Notes under the pieces: model-generated
Databases searched by the model: none
Seen by the model: the letters and a program-made list of their open reading frames with translations, nothing else
What the model was told of the DNA's origin: nothing
Shown: positions 24,457-33,249 of the stretch, in pieces
Layout: each line of letters starts with the position of its first letter
Position numbering within the stretch: position 1 is the stretch's first letter
Made by a program: the position numbers and the translations under genes
Source: Amycolatopsis eburnea
GTDB lineage: Bacteria > Actinomycetota > Actinomycetes > Mycobacteriales > Pseudonocardiaceae
NCBI RefSeq assembly: GCF_003937945.1
Contig: NZ_RSEC01000055.1
Coordinates: forward strand, 1-64,000
Direction: 5' to 3'
DNA length: 64,000 nt

Positions 24457-25673
24457 CGAAGACTCCCTCGACGTAGTGGGTCAAGCGGGCGTAGCCCGGG
24501 GGCCGAGGCTCCGCTCATGATCTGTTCGGCCAGCAGCTTTCCGGTGACCGGGCCGAGCGTCACGCCCCACATGCCGTGGCCGCCCGCGACGTGGACACCG
24601 GGAAGCTTCGTCGCTCCGACGACCGGGAGGCCGTCGGGGGTCAGCGGCCGGGACCCGACCCAGGGCTCCCGGAAGTCGTCCCACCCGGCGTCGAGCAGCG
24701 GGCGGAGCGAGCGCAGGAGGGCGTCGATGCGGCGGCCGTCGAAGGGCGCGTCCCGGTCGGCGATCTCCATGGCACCCGTGATCCGGACCCGGTCGCCGTA
24801 CGGGGTGAGCGTCACCCGGGCGCCGGGCAGGTAGACCGGACCGGGGAGGGGATCGGCGAGCCGGACGCTGCACGAGTACCCGCGCCCGGCCTGCACCGGC
24901 ACACGCACGCCCAGCCGGCGGCCCAGTTCCGGCAGCCAAGCGCCCGTCGCGAGCACGACCGCGTCGGCGCGATGCGGCGGTCCCGTCCAGGTGTCCACCT
25001 GCAGCCCGCCCGGCCCGAACCCGATCGACCGCACGTGAGCGCCCCCGGCGATCTCGCCACCCCGCTCGCGCACCGATCCGGCGAGCGCGTCGAGGAACGC
25101 GCCGGGCGCGAGGAACCGTTGCCCTTCCAGGTGCAACACCTGCGTGACCCGGTCGGAGAACGGAGCCTCGTGGCCCGCCGAGATCCGGTAGGAGACGTCC
25201 TGCCCGGCGGAGCGGGCGGCGGTGAGTTCGTGCTCGAGCCCCGCGGTGTCCTGACCGGCGGTGAACCCGATGCGGACGGTCCGCTCGTGGACCTCGGCGG
25301 CGACCCCGCCCTTGGCCAGCTCGTCGAAGGCGCTGAGGCCGGCCACTGCCAGTGGCGCGAGCGCGGTCATCCCGCGCCGCCACCGGGAAGCGGTCGCGTT
25401 CCGGGCGAACCCGGCCAGGAACGCCACGGGCGGCCGCCCGCGCACCGCGACCGGCGAGCCCGGCGTGAGCAGGCTTCGCGCGCCTTCCCGCAGCAAGGCC
25501 GGCTCCGCCAGCGGTGCGACCATGGCGGGTACCAGGTAGCCCGCGTTGCCCCACGACGCACCCGCGGCCACCGCCGATCGCTCCAGTACGGTGACGTCCG
25601 CGCCGTGCTCCTGCAGGAACCACGCACATGAAAGCCCGACGATGCCGGCCCCGATGACCACCACGCGCGTCAT
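24453..25673 (-). CDS. FAD-dependent D-amino-acid dehydrogenase (DadA/DAO family)
   Basis: A 406-residue protein with the N-terminal FAD fold VVVIGAGIVGLSCAWFLQ, ASWGNAGYLVP typical of DadA, and the C-terminal GGHGMWGVTLGPVTGKLLA ribityl-binding motif. DadA-type enzymes oxidise D-amino acids to 2-imino acids and pass electrons to the respiratory chain. The gene overlaps dipeptidase and ridA by four bases each side. The sequence does not settle stereospecificity; the family also includes glycine and opine oxidases. Confidence 0.87.
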   Translation of the reverse strand: MTRVVVIGAGIVGLSCAWFLQEHGADVTVLERSAVAAGASWGNAGYLVPAMVAPLAEPALLREGARSLLTPGSPVAVRGRPPVAFLAGFARNATASRWRRGMTALAPLAVAGLSAFDELAKGGVAAEVHERTVRIGFTAGQDTAGLEHELTAARSAGQDVSYRISAGHEAPFSDRVTQVLHLEGQRFLAPGAFLDALAGSVRERGGEIAGGAHVRSIGFGPGGLQVDTWTGPPHRADAVVLATGAWLPELGRRLGVRVPVQAGRGYSCSVRLADPLPGPVYLPGARVTLTPYGDRVRITGAMEIADRDAPFDGRRIDALLRSLRPLLDAGWDDFREPWVGSRPLTPDGLPVVGATKLPGVHVAGGHGMWGVTLGPVTGKLLAEQIMSGASAPGLRPLDPLRRGSLR

Positions 25674-26656
25674 CGCCACACCTCCTCGGCCAAACGGAGG
25701 AAGTTCCCGCCCAGGATTCCCTCGACGGCTTCGGGCGCGTGGCCGCGCTCGAGCAGGGCCGCGGTGATGGCGGGCAGGCGTTCGGGCTCGATGAACTCCA
25801 GCTTGTCCCACTGGGCGTAGCTCGCCGGGAACAGCTCCGGGTTCGCGGCCAGCTCGTCGTCGAGCTGGTCGAAGCAGAAATCCAGTCCGAGGCCCACGTG
25901 CTCCCAGCCGACGAGTTCCACGGCGTGCTCGACGTGGCGGACGAGCGCTTCGGTGCTCGCGTCGTTGTTTCCCAGGAACATCCCGACCCCGTCGATCCCG
26001 ACGACGCCACCGGTCGCCGCGCACGCGAGCAGCTGGTCGTCCCAGACGTTGCGCGGGTCGTCGTGCACCGCCCGCGCCGCCGTGTGGGACACCACCACCG
26101 GTGCCGTCGACGCCGCGAAGACGTCCATGGACGTCTGGTAGGAGCAATGCGCGGTGTCGACCACCATCCCGACCCGGTTCATTTCGGCCACCACTTCGAG
26201 GCCGAACTCCGTCAGGCCGCCGTCGACCTCGTCGTGACAGCCGGAGCCGGCGGCGTTGCGCTGGTTGTAGGTCAGCAACATGGTGCGCACCCCGAGGTCG
26301 TAGTACGTCTGCACCAAGTCCACCCGGCCGCCGAGCGGGCGGGTGTCCTCCAGGTCGAACGCGACGGCGAGCCGGCCGGTGGCCTTCGCCTCGCGCACGT
26401 CCTCGGTCGTGCGGGCCAGGACGTAGCGGTCGGGCCGGGCGAGCAGCTGGTGCCGGAATCCCGACAGCACCCGGATGGTGTCCGAGACGTCGTGGGGTGC
26501 GTAGCCGACGTTGACCGACACGAACGACGCCCCCGCCTTCGCGTACCGCCACAGGACGTCGACGTCGGTGTCGGGGTCGAGCGGGAGGCAGCAGTGCTGC
26601 TCCCACACCAGCGCCTGCGCGTGGCACAAGGCGGCGTCCGGCTGGGTCGTGAGCAT
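25670..26656 (-). CDS. Peptidase M19 (membrane/renal dipeptidase family) with altered N-terminal metal motif
   Basis: A 328-residue TIM-barrel protein. ATG 26656 shares its A with the upstream TGA (TGATG) and has GGAAG ahead, so I prefer it to GTG 26686. M19 landmarks: VAFDLEDTRPL (bridging Glu), VDTAHCSY and VVVSHTAARAV (two His) and GLGLDFCFD (Asp). The usual N-terminal HxD reads EQHCCLPLD, with Cys in place of Asp. The family cleaves dipeptides, including those with a D-residue at the C-terminus. Here it would feed the FAD dehydrogenase; no signal peptide is seen, so it acts in the cytoplasm. Confidence 0.85.
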   Translation of the reverse strand: MLTTQPDAALCHAQALVWEQHCCLPLDPDTDVDVLWRYAKAGASFVSVNVGYAPHDVSDTIRVLSGFRHQLLARPDRYVLARTTEDVREAKATGRLAVAFDLEDTRPLGGRVDLVQTYYDLGVRTMLLTYNQRNAAGSGCHDEVDGGLTEFGLEVVAEMNRVGMVVDTAHCSYQTSMDVFAASTAPVVVSHTAARAVHDDPRNVWDDQLLACAATGGVVGIDGVGMFLGNNDASTEALVRHVEHAVELVGWEHVGLGLDFCFDQLDDELAANPELFPASYAQWDKLEFIEPERLPAITAALLERGHAPEAVEGILGGNFLRLAEEVWR

Positions 26657-28101
26657 CAGTGGCTTCCGTTCAAGCAGGAGGGGCACCCCGGCAGGCGCGC
26701 GCCGTGGTGGAGGGCTCGTTTGTAGTGAGTCTCTTCCTCGAGCGCGGGCGGAAGGTCCGCGGTCAGCAGCGGCTGCTCCGGCAGCGCGTCACGATCCACC
26801 ACCGCACCGTCCTTGATGACGGCGTGGACGCTCTGGTAGTTCTTCGCACCCTTCAAGGGATCCTGGTCGAGGACGACCACGTCGGCGATCTTGCCGGCTT
26901 CGAGGGTCCCGAGGTCGTCGTCGACGTGGTAGGCCCGCGCGATGTTGCGCGTGGCCGCGTGCAGCAACGCCATCGGCGACATCCCTTTTTCCTCCATGGC
27001 CCGCAGCCAGACGAAGTGGCCCGTCGCCAGGCGGTTCAGGCCCTCCTCTTCGGGCAGGCCGTTCCAGGTGCCTTTTACCATCGGCTCGCTCATGACTTCC
27101 GGGGCGAGGATGCCGCCGTCGTTGGCCAGGAGGATCGACGCTCCCGAGTCGACGAGGTTGCGGGCGTTGACGTCCGAGGCCTTCCAGATCGTCCACTCGG
27201 GATCCGAAATGGACTCCTTGAGAATCTTGAAGCCGTTGTCGGTCAGGGGGAAGATGACGGCGCCGCAGTTCTTCTCGGCGAAGAGTTCGAGGGTCTCGCG
27301 CGGGATCTCGGTGGGCCCGGTCGTGTTGGCGTGCTGCACGAGGTCGCACCCCGCCTCGATCGCCATCCGCAGGCCCTCGACGCTGGAGGTGTGTGCTTGC
27401 GCGGTCAGCCCGGCCCGGTGCGCTTCCTCGACGATGACGCGCTGCGTGCGCTCCGAGAACGCGATGAAGGCGCCGGCCGAGGCCCCGCCGTGCTCGTTCG
27501 ACGCGTACTTGACGAAGTCCACCCCGCGTTCGAGGTACGCGCGGACCTCCTTGCCGACCTCGTCCGGGGTCAGCCACATCAGGTGCCGCCCGACGTTTTC
27601 GACCCAGGTCGCGTTGATTCGGTCGACGAAGTGGGAGCTCCCGACGCCGGGGATCCGCTTGTCGAAGTCGTCGGAGAACGGGCCGTCGAAGCCGACGATG
27701 TTGCCGGCGCAGCGGATCCGGCTGCCGGGGGTCTCGCCCCGGTCGATCCGGTCGCGGACCGCCATCAGCGCCCGCCGCGGCCCCCAGGTGTCGAAGACCG
27801 TGGTCATCCCGCCTTTCAGGGCGACCTGCGCGGCCTCGGCGATCAGGTCTTCGTAGCGGCCTTCGTACCGGACGAGCGTCTCGAGCATGACGTTGACGAG
27901 CAGGTGCACGTTGGCGTTCATGAGCCCGGGGATCAGGAACTTCCCGCTGTAGTCGAGGGTCTCGGTGCCCGCCGGGACCGTCAGCGCGTCCGGGCGGTCG
28001 ATCGCCGTGATGCGGCCGTTCTCGATCAGGATCGCGCGGCCGTCGATGCCCTTGTCGGCGACGCCGTCGATGACGGTCGCGCCCGTCAGCAGGAGTGACA
28101 T
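26656..28101 (-). CDS. Amidohydrolase-superfamily enzyme, imidazolonepropionase-like
   Basis: A 481-residue protein from ATG 28101 (GGAAG upstream). It begins with the composite beta strand MSLLLTGATVIDG and has FLIPGLMNANVHLLVN where the HxH metal motif is expected; the first His is Asn. Later ligands look present: VDFVKYASNEHGG (carboxylated Lys), AQAHTSSVEG, LVQHANTT and LANDGG. The tail ends in an unusual GCPSCLNGSH. These enzymes hydrolyse cyclic or acyl amides, e.g. prolidase-like dipeptide and N-acyl amino-acid substrates. It leads the operon and is translationally coupled to the dipeptidase. Confidence 0.83.
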   Translation of the reverse strand: MSLLLTGATVIDGVADKGIDGRAILIENGRITAIDRPDALTVPAGTETLDYSGKFLIPGLMNANVHLLVNVMLETLVRYEGRYEDLIAEAAQVALKGGMTTVFDTWGPRRALMAVRDRIDRGETPGSRIRCAGNIVGFDGPFSDDFDKRIPGVGSSHFVDRINATWVENVGRHLMWLTPDEVGKEVRAYLERGVDFVKYASNEHGGASAGAFIAFSERTQRVIVEEAHRAGLTAQAHTSSVEGLRMAIEAGCDLVQHANTTGPTEIPRETLELFAEKNCGAVIFPLTDNGFKILKESISDPEWTIWKASDVNARNLVDSGASILLANDGGILAPEVMSEPMVKGTWNGLPEEEGLNRLATGHFVWLRAMEEKGMSPMALLHAATRNIARAYHVDDDLGTLEAGKIADVVVLDQDPLKGAKNYQSVHAVIKDGAVVDRDALPEQPLLTADLPPALEEETHYKRALHHGARLPGCPSCLNGSH

Positions 28102-28175
28102 CGTCGTCTTCCTTCCGTTCTCCAGCACGTCACATCACGTTAGAGGCCGGGGTCGCCATCCAGGTATGGACAGGA

Positions 28176-28202
28176 GTCGCATGCCACCGGCACCGATGCG
28201 AC
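28176..28202. promoter_or_regulatory. Inverted repeat in the divergent amidohydrolase/serine hydrolase promoter
   Basis: GTCGCAT (28176-28182) and ATGCGAC (28196-28202) are perfect seven-base arms 13 bases apart, in the 145-base gap between the divergent genes. TTGACA at 28231-28236 lies only about 10 bases before the serine hydrolase start. The repeat is a candidate site for the PucR-type regulator of the operon. Confidence 0.45.
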
Positions 28203-28246
28203 GGTTGTCGAATGCGGCGCGCCTCTTCGCTTGACAGAATCACCTG

Positions 28247-29641
28247 ATGATCACATCGCACGAACTCGCTGACCGGCTGTCGCGGCTGGCGGAGAAGTTC
28301 ACCGTGACGGGTGCGTCGGCGGCGCTGTGGCACGACGGCACGCTGGTCCAGTCCGAAACCGGGACGGTCAACGTGACGACCGGCGCCCCCGTGCGGCCGG
28401 ACACGCTGTTCGCGGCCGGCTCCGTGACGAAGACGCTCACCGCGTCCCTGGCGATGACCCTGGTGGACGAAGGGGCGCTCGACCTCGACGCGCCGGTGCT
28501 GGAGTACCTCCCCGCCTTCACGACGGCCGACCCCGCCCGCTCGGCGGCGATCACCGTGCGCATGCTCCTCAACCACTCTTCCGGACTGCCCGGCAACTAC
28601 ATGCCGGACCTGCCCCCGGGCGACGACGTGCTCGAGCGGCTGATGCGGGAACTCACGACCTTGGAGGTCACCGGCGTCCCCGGCCGCCGGTTCTCCTACA
28701 GCAACATGGGCATGAGCACCCTCGGCCGGCTGGTGGAGGTGCTCACCGGAGAACGCTTCGACGTCGCCCTGCGTTCCCGCATCCTGCAGCCCCTCGAGAT
28801 GACCGCGACCGCGGACGCCGAGGAAATGCTCCTCCACTCGACTGCCGTCGGGCACGTCGTCGACCCGGCGAGCGGAGCCGTCTCACGGGTGCCGCGCCTG
28901 CGGGTGTGGCCCGAGTACGGCCCGGCCGGTTCACGCTTGTGGCTCGACGTCGCATCGCTGGTCCGCTTCGGACGGACGCACATCGACGGCACGGCACCCG
29001 ACGGAAGCCGGCTCCTGTCGCGGGAAGCCGTGGAGCAGATGCGCACGCCCCAGTACGACGAGTTCTGGGGGTGCCTGCGCGGGTGCGCGAACTTCGGGCT
29101 CGGCTGGGGCCTCTTCCGGGAAGGAGACGACCCGGTCCTGACGCACTCCGGCGCCAACCTCGGCATGCATTCGACCCTCTACGTCCTTCCCCGGCAGAAG
29201 GCCGTGCTCGCGGTCCTCACCAACAGCAGCACCGGAGCGATGCTGCACACCACTTTGAGCACCGGGCTGCTCGACGAGTTCTTCGACGCTCGGGGCCCGG
29301 CGGCGCTCGCCCCACCCGAGGCGAGCGTCGAGGTCGACACCGGACAGTTCACCGGCTTGTACCGGGCTCCGGACGGCCAGGTGTCGGTCGAGGTGCACGA
29401 CGGAAAGCTCCACGTCCGGTTGGTCCCGGACGCCGGCCTGGCCGAATGGGACCGGCTGATGGGCAACCCCGCGGGCGGCGGCCGAGCCATGCCGCTCACC
29501 TGCATCGACGGTGAGCGGAGCCGATTCGTCATGGACCTCGGAAGCCCGGGGAGTTTCCTCGCGGTGCAGTTCCACGAGCCGGGCTTGGACGGACGCCCCA
29601 CCCTGGTGCGGCTGGGAACCCTCTACGAGCGGACGCCCTGA
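28247..29641 (+). CDS. Serine hydrolase, beta-lactamase/D-aminopeptidase fold
   Basis: A 464-residue protein with the class C-type triad: Ser-x-x-Lys in FAAGSVTKTLTA, the Tyr-x-Asn in RFSYSNMGMS, and HSGAN as the third motif. A C-terminal beta-barrel-like domain of about 120 residues follows, as in D-aminopeptidases and esterases of this fold. No signal peptide is visible. Being divergent from an operon for dipeptide and D-amino-acid use, a D-peptidase or amidase role is more likely than antibiotic resistance. Confidence 0.87.
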   Translation: MITSHELADRLSRLAEKFTVTGASAALWHDGTLVQSETGTVNVTTGAPVRPDTLFAAGSVTKTLTASLAMTLVDEGALDLDAPVLEYLPAFTTADPARSAAITVRMLLNHSSGLPGNYMPDLPPGDDVLERLMRELTTLEVTGVPGRRFSYSNMGMSTLGRLVEVLTGERFDVALRSRILQPLEMTATADAEEMLLHSTAVGHVVDPASGAVSRVPRLRVWPEYGPAGSRLWLDVASLVRFGRTHIDGTAPDGSRLLSREAVEQMRTPQYDEFWGCLRGCANFGLGWGLFREGDDPVLTHSGANLGMHSTLYVLPRQKAVLAVLTNSSTGAMLHTTLSTGLLDEFFDARGPAALAPPEASVEVDTGQFTGLYRAPDGQVSVEVHDGKLHVRLVPDAGLAEWDRLMGNPAGGGRAMPLTCIDGERSRFVMDLGSPGSFLAVQFHEPGLDGRPTLVRLGTLYERTP

Positions 29642-29664
29642 GCGCGGGAGCGGGGGCCGCACGA

Positions 29665-30432
29665 TCAGATTTCGGTGCCCCCGGTGGCGTCGATGACCTG
29701 GGCGGTCACCCAGCGCGAGTCGTCGGAGGCGAGGAAGGCGACGATATCGGCCACGTCCTCGGGCAGGCCGAGTCGTCCGAGCGCGACCCGGCTGGCCTGC
29801 TGCGCGGCGGCATCGGGGTTCTCGATCAGGCGGGTGTGGTTCCTGGTGAGGATGATGCCGGGCGACACCGAGTTGACCGTGATGCCTCGAGGGCCAAGGC
29901 CCTTGGCCAGGGAGAGGGTGAACGCGTCCAACGCGCCCTTGCTGGCGCTGTAGGCGATCGTCTCCGGCGTCGCGAGCGTGGCCGCAAGACTGGAGATATT
30001 GATGACCCGTCCGCCGTCGCGCAGCCGGGGCAGCGCGGCCTGCGTGATGAAGAAGGGTGCTCGCACGTTCACGGCGAAGACCTTGTCATAGTTCTCCTCG
30101 GTCAGCTCGGCCAGCGTGGCGAAACTGCCGGCGGCGGCGTTGTGGATGAGAATGTCGAGCTTGCCGTCCGGCACGTGGCTCTGCCCGGCGTCGTCGAACG
30201 CCGCCCAGAGACGGGTGGCGTCATCGGGCCGGCCGAGTTCCAGCTGCAGTGCGAAAGCCTGTCCGCCATCGCCTTCGATGCCGGCGACGGTGTCTTTCGC
30301 CGCGGCCCCGTCACGGGCGTAGGTGATGGCGACCGTGGCGCCGTCGCGGGCGAGCCGTTCGGCGATCGCTCTTCCGATGCCGTTGCTGCCGCCGGTGATG
30401 AGCGCGACCTTGCCCTTCAGGGGAGTGGACAC
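29665..30432 (-). CDS. Short-chain dehydrogenase/reductase (3-oxoacyl reductase-like)
   Basis: A 255-residue classical SDR with TGGSNGIGRAIA, HNAAAG (Asn-Ala-Ala-Gly variant of NNAG), ISSLAA and the catalytic YSASKG. The C-terminus VTAQVIDATGGTEI is the usual substrate/dimer tail. NADP preference is suggested by the TYARDG loop. It lies downstream of, and on the same strand as, a TetR repressor, so the pair is probably one inducible unit. Substrate unknown. Confidence 0.9.
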   Translation of the reverse strand: MSTPLKGKVALITGGSNGIGRAIAERLARDGATVAITYARDGAAAKDTVAGIEGDGGQAFALQLELGRPDDATRLWAAFDDAGQSHVPDGKLDILIHNAAAGSFATLAELTEENYDKVFAVNVRAPFFITQAALPRLRDGGRVINISSLAATLATPETIAYSASKGALDAFTLSLAKGLGPRGITVNSVSPGIILTRNHTRLIENPDAAAQQASRVALGRLGLPEDVADIVAFLASDDSRWVTAQVIDATGGTEI

Positions 30433-30520
30433 AACTGAACTCGTTTCTCTGTGGTGGATGGATGCGGCCGATGTCGGGCACCGCGCAGGCGAGAGCGATG
30501 ACGGCCGGCGCCGGGGGAGA

Positions 30521-31093
30521 TCAGAGGCAGGTCAGTGCGGCGTCGATGACGCGGTGCAGCCTGGTGGCGTCGTGAATCCTGATGAGTACGCGCAGGCCCG
30601 AAATCACTGCTCCCAGCAGGTCCGTGGTGGCTTGGACGTCGAGATCAGGGTCGACGTCGCCGTCGCGCCGCCCACGGTCGATCCGGGCGGCGATCACCCC
30701 GAGGGTCCGTTCTTGGGCTCGCAGCATTGCGCGAGCGATCGCAGGGTCGTGGTGCGCGAGTTCGACGGTGGTGTTGACGTTCAGGCATCCTCGGCGTTCG
30801 TTCGCCAGGTCGGCGTCGACCAGACCTCGTAGAAAAGCGCGAAAGACCTCGTGGGTGGTCCCGGGTCCGGACAGCAGTCGTTCGACGGACTCGGCGCCCA
30901 TCCGGTCGTACCGGGCCAACGCTCGGTCGAACAACGCACGCTTGCTGCCGAATGCGTTGTAGAGGCTGCCTTTTGCCACCCCCGTCGCCTCGACGAGCAT
31001 GGAGGGTGACGTCTCGGCGTAGCCGTGGGTCCAGAACGTCTCCATCGCACGATCGATGACCTCGTTGTCATCGAAGGTGCGTGGTCGGCCCAT
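30521..31093 (-). CDS. TetR-family transcriptional regulator
   Basis: A 190-residue repressor. ATG 31093 (MGRPRTFDDNEVIDRAMETFW) is the family-typical start; an earlier in-frame start overlaps the palindrome. The HTH is MLVEATGVAKGSLYNAFGSKRALF. The rest is the ligand/dimer domain, like the AcrR-C group with 'RGCLNVNTTVELAHHDP'. It is followed by the SDR gene. A 24-base perfect palindrome lies 17 bases upstream and should be its operator. Confidence 0.9.
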   Translation of the reverse strand: MGRPRTFDDNEVIDRAMETFWTHGYAETSPSMLVEATGVAKGSLYNAFGSKRALFDRALARYDRMGAESVERLLSGPGTTHEVFRAFLRGLVDADLANERRGCLNVNTTVELAHHDPAIARAMLRAQERTLGVIAARIDRGRRDGDVDPDLDVQATTDLLGAVISGLRVLIRIHDATRLHRVIDAALTCL

Positions 31094-31109
31094 GGCAATA
31101 CCGTAGACG

Positions 31110-31133
31110 ATTCTTGACCTGAAGGTCAAGAAT
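31110..31133. promoter_or_regulatory. Perfect palindromic operator of the TetR/SDR unit
   Basis: Eleven-base arms ATTCTTGACCT (31110-31120) and AGGTCAAGAAT (31123-31133) flank a two-base centre. On the reverse strand the repeat includes a TTGACC that could serve as a -35. Autorepression by the adjacent TetR protein is the simplest reading. Confidence 0.75.
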
Positions 31134-31910
31134 CAGTTCTCTTCAGCGTCTCCAGGTCGCCGGCGACCAGAACTCGGCCCTTGAGGCGCCTCGGCGAAGC
31201 GTTCCACTGCGCCGTCGGCAGGTACTCGCGACCGCTTCGACATGACGCCGCGGGAGGAAGGCGTACCCACCTGCTGGGGATGCGACTGCCCAGGAGTGCC
31301 CGGACCCGGCCGTGCCTGTGGGTCTCGACGCTGAACTGTCCGGAGAGGACGTGGTCGATCGGCAGTACGCCGAAGGATATCGGGACTCGTGCGGGCGTTT
31401 CGGCGGTTCGATGGCGGCGGAGATCCGCGTTGCCGGGAACGGGACGACCCGGACGCCGGTGCGCCGTCCAGGGAGGAGACCCGGGCGCAGACGGTCGAAG
31501 GTAACGATTCGCCGGTCGACACCGAGCCTGGCGAAGTGGGGCCCTTTCCGGCTCGGCCGCAGGGCCCGAGCAGGCGGCTCTGCGCGTCGAGGACCAGCGC
31601 TGACCGATCCCCGTGAGGCCGAAGCTGAGAGCCGGTGGTCGGCGCCGCGCGACACCAACTGAGGGTGAGGCGTTCGTCGATCACCTGCGTGGCGGGGAGC
31701 GGCCGACGCCGATAATAGCTCTTATGTAATCCTGCTGGGTGGCTGCCGTTAGGTCAGGCGAGCGGTCTGTATAACGTCGTATACCTGCCGCTCGGGCGGT
31801 CCTGGCCGAACCGTTGTCGGTGGTGTTCGCGGCCGCGGGCAGGTGAAACGGCTTTCGCGGTCCAGAGCTTCCGGCCGATCTCATCCACTACCAGCCCCCG
31901 GTCGGGCCGC
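31134..31910. other. 777-base stretch without a recognisable gene
   Basis: Several open frames cross this interval on both strands, but all have proline/arginine/serine-rich translations of the kind produced by out-of-frame GC-rich DNA, and none shows a domain or ribosome site. Around 31708-31790 the sequence is richer in A/T (ATAATAG, GTATA/TATAC at 31769-31784). It may be a gene relic or the 3' flank of the XRE gene. I see nothing supportable as coding. Confidence 0.5.
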
Positions 31911-32711
31911 TCAACACGCGTCGGCCAACGTCCCGTAGCCGACCGAATTTTCTTGCAGAGCCGTGAAAGTGGACCAGTAGCGCCGCACGCTGACCGAATC
32001 GGACAGGTAGACGGCCGTGTGCTCGTGCGGCAGAACAACAGTGGAGACGTTGTTCTCGGTCAGGTAAATGACGAAGGGCTTGGTCGTTCCGGCGGAGCCC
32101 AGGTTCTCCTTGACCACGCCGGCCTTCACCAGGCCCCGGTCGGCCAGCGCGGTGATGTGGTCCCGCTGGGCGTGCCGAACCTCCGGAGGAACGAGTTCGT
32201 GGTTCACCGCCGCCGCGCCCAGCAAGACGGTGTGCCGGTGCCGCCGATCTCGTTCGAGCTGCCGGACCTGCCGGGTCAGGATCTCCTGGTCGACGTCGTC
32301 CGCCTGAACGACGTGTCCCAGGACCGCGTGTGCGTACGCGGACGTCTGCAGAAGGTCCGGCACGACGTGCGGGGCCCATTGGAACGTGTGAAGCGCGTGC
32401 CGTTCATACACGCCCTGAAGGCTGGGCTCGCCCGGCGTGAGGATTTCGACATGGCTCGTGCGCTCGGATTGCCGGTGAAGCTGCATCAAGAGCTGGCGTT
32501 CGGCGGGGGAGACCCGTAGATAGCCGAGAATCCAGCCCAACTGTCCGGACTCGATCGACCGCTCTCCGGTTTCCCAGTTGGAGAGGCTGGGCGGGCTGAA
32601 CCCCAGTTTGCCGGCCAGTTCGCGGAGGCTCATACCTCGGCTTTCGCGAAGCTCTCGTAGCGCGCAGCCGAGCACATAGAGGCCAGGGCAACGTGAAGGT
32701 CCGTCGGTCAT
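31911..32711 (-). CDS. XRE-family regulator with DUF5753-like domain
   Basis: A 266-residue protein. Residues about 12-70 are a Cro/C1-type HTH (LRELRESRGMSLRELAGKLG, SPPSLSNWETGERSI). The remainder, with APHVVPDLLQTSAYAHAVL, RQVRQLER and LLGAAAVNHEL, matches the DUF5753 domain common in actinobacterial HTH regulators that are often paired with small DUF397-type proteins. The start overlaps the stop of a 128-residue gene, so the two are translated together. Streptomycete members affect development and antibiotic production; the target here is unknown. Confidence 0.88.
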   Translation of the reverse strand: MTDGPSRCPGLYVLGCALRELRESRGMSLRELAGKLGFSPPSLSNWETGERSIESGQLGWILGYLRVSPAERQLLMQLHRQSERTSHVEILTPGEPSLQGVYERHALHTFQWAPHVVPDLLQTSAYAHAVLGHVVQADDVDQEILTRQVRQLERDRRHRHTVLLGAAAVNHELVPPEVRHAQRDHITALADRGLVKAGVVKENLGSAGTTKPFVIYLTENNVSTVVLPHEHTAVYLSDSVSVRRYWSTFTALQENSVGYGTLADAC

Positions 32712-33094
32712 GCCGAACGCCGTTCCGTGAGAAGGTGATACTGCGGGGCCGGGATGACGCCCGCGGTGACGTCAGCCGCATGGGACTGGAGGAGGTCCAG
32801 CAGTTCCTCGACCTTGTCGGCGACTCGGTGCTCCTCGTCCGAAGTCGCGGTACCGTCCTGCAGCTGAACGGCGAGCAGGCCGATCTGCCACTGTGTTGCT
32901 TCGATCGCGTCGAGGAGTTTCGTGGTGTCGCGGGACATGGGAACTCCGGTCGAGGGTCGTGGTGCGTCCGAAGAGGACAGGCGGCGCAGCCCGTTCAGGA
33001 CGCGGCAGAGGTGAACGTATTCGGCTTCCTCCGCATAACGCAGGTAGGTGGCCGAGGGCCATTCGTTCTCTTCACCTCGTTCGCTGCTGTCCAT
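32708..33094 (-). CDS. Small acidic protein upstream of the XRE-DUF5753 regulator
   Basis: A 128-residue protein from ATG 33094, ending in the ATGA overlap with the XRE gene. The middle and end are helical and acidic (TTKLLDAIEATQWQIGLLAV, DKVEELLDLLQSHAADVTAG), suggesting a coiled-coil partner. An alternative start is the in-frame MSRDTTKLL, giving a 76-residue form. I do not recognise the family; it is not a standard DUF397 protein. Coupling to the regulator suggests it modulates or is controlled with it. Confidence 0.65.
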   Translation of the reverse strand: MDSSERGEENEWPSATYLRYAEEAEYVHLCRVLNGLRRLSSSDAPRPSTGVPMSRDTTKLLDAIEATQWQIGLLAVQLQDGTATSDEEHRVADKVEELLDLLQSHAADVTAGVIPAPQYHLLTERRSA

Positions 33095-33249
33095 GTCTTA
33101 CAGCGTGATCAACAGCTGGCGGCTGGGGAAGCGAAGATCGGGCCTCCGGGGGCCGGGGCGGGCACAAACGGGGCCTCTTCGGGGCCTGTCCGTTGCCCTC
33201 GAACGAGGCTTCGTTCACACTGAGCGACAGACAATGACGGGGGACGACC

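Noticed and set aside
31143..31658. Reverse-strand open frame of about 170 codons
   Set aside because: Serine/proline/arginine-rich translation with no domain, no ribosome site and equally long frames on the other strand.
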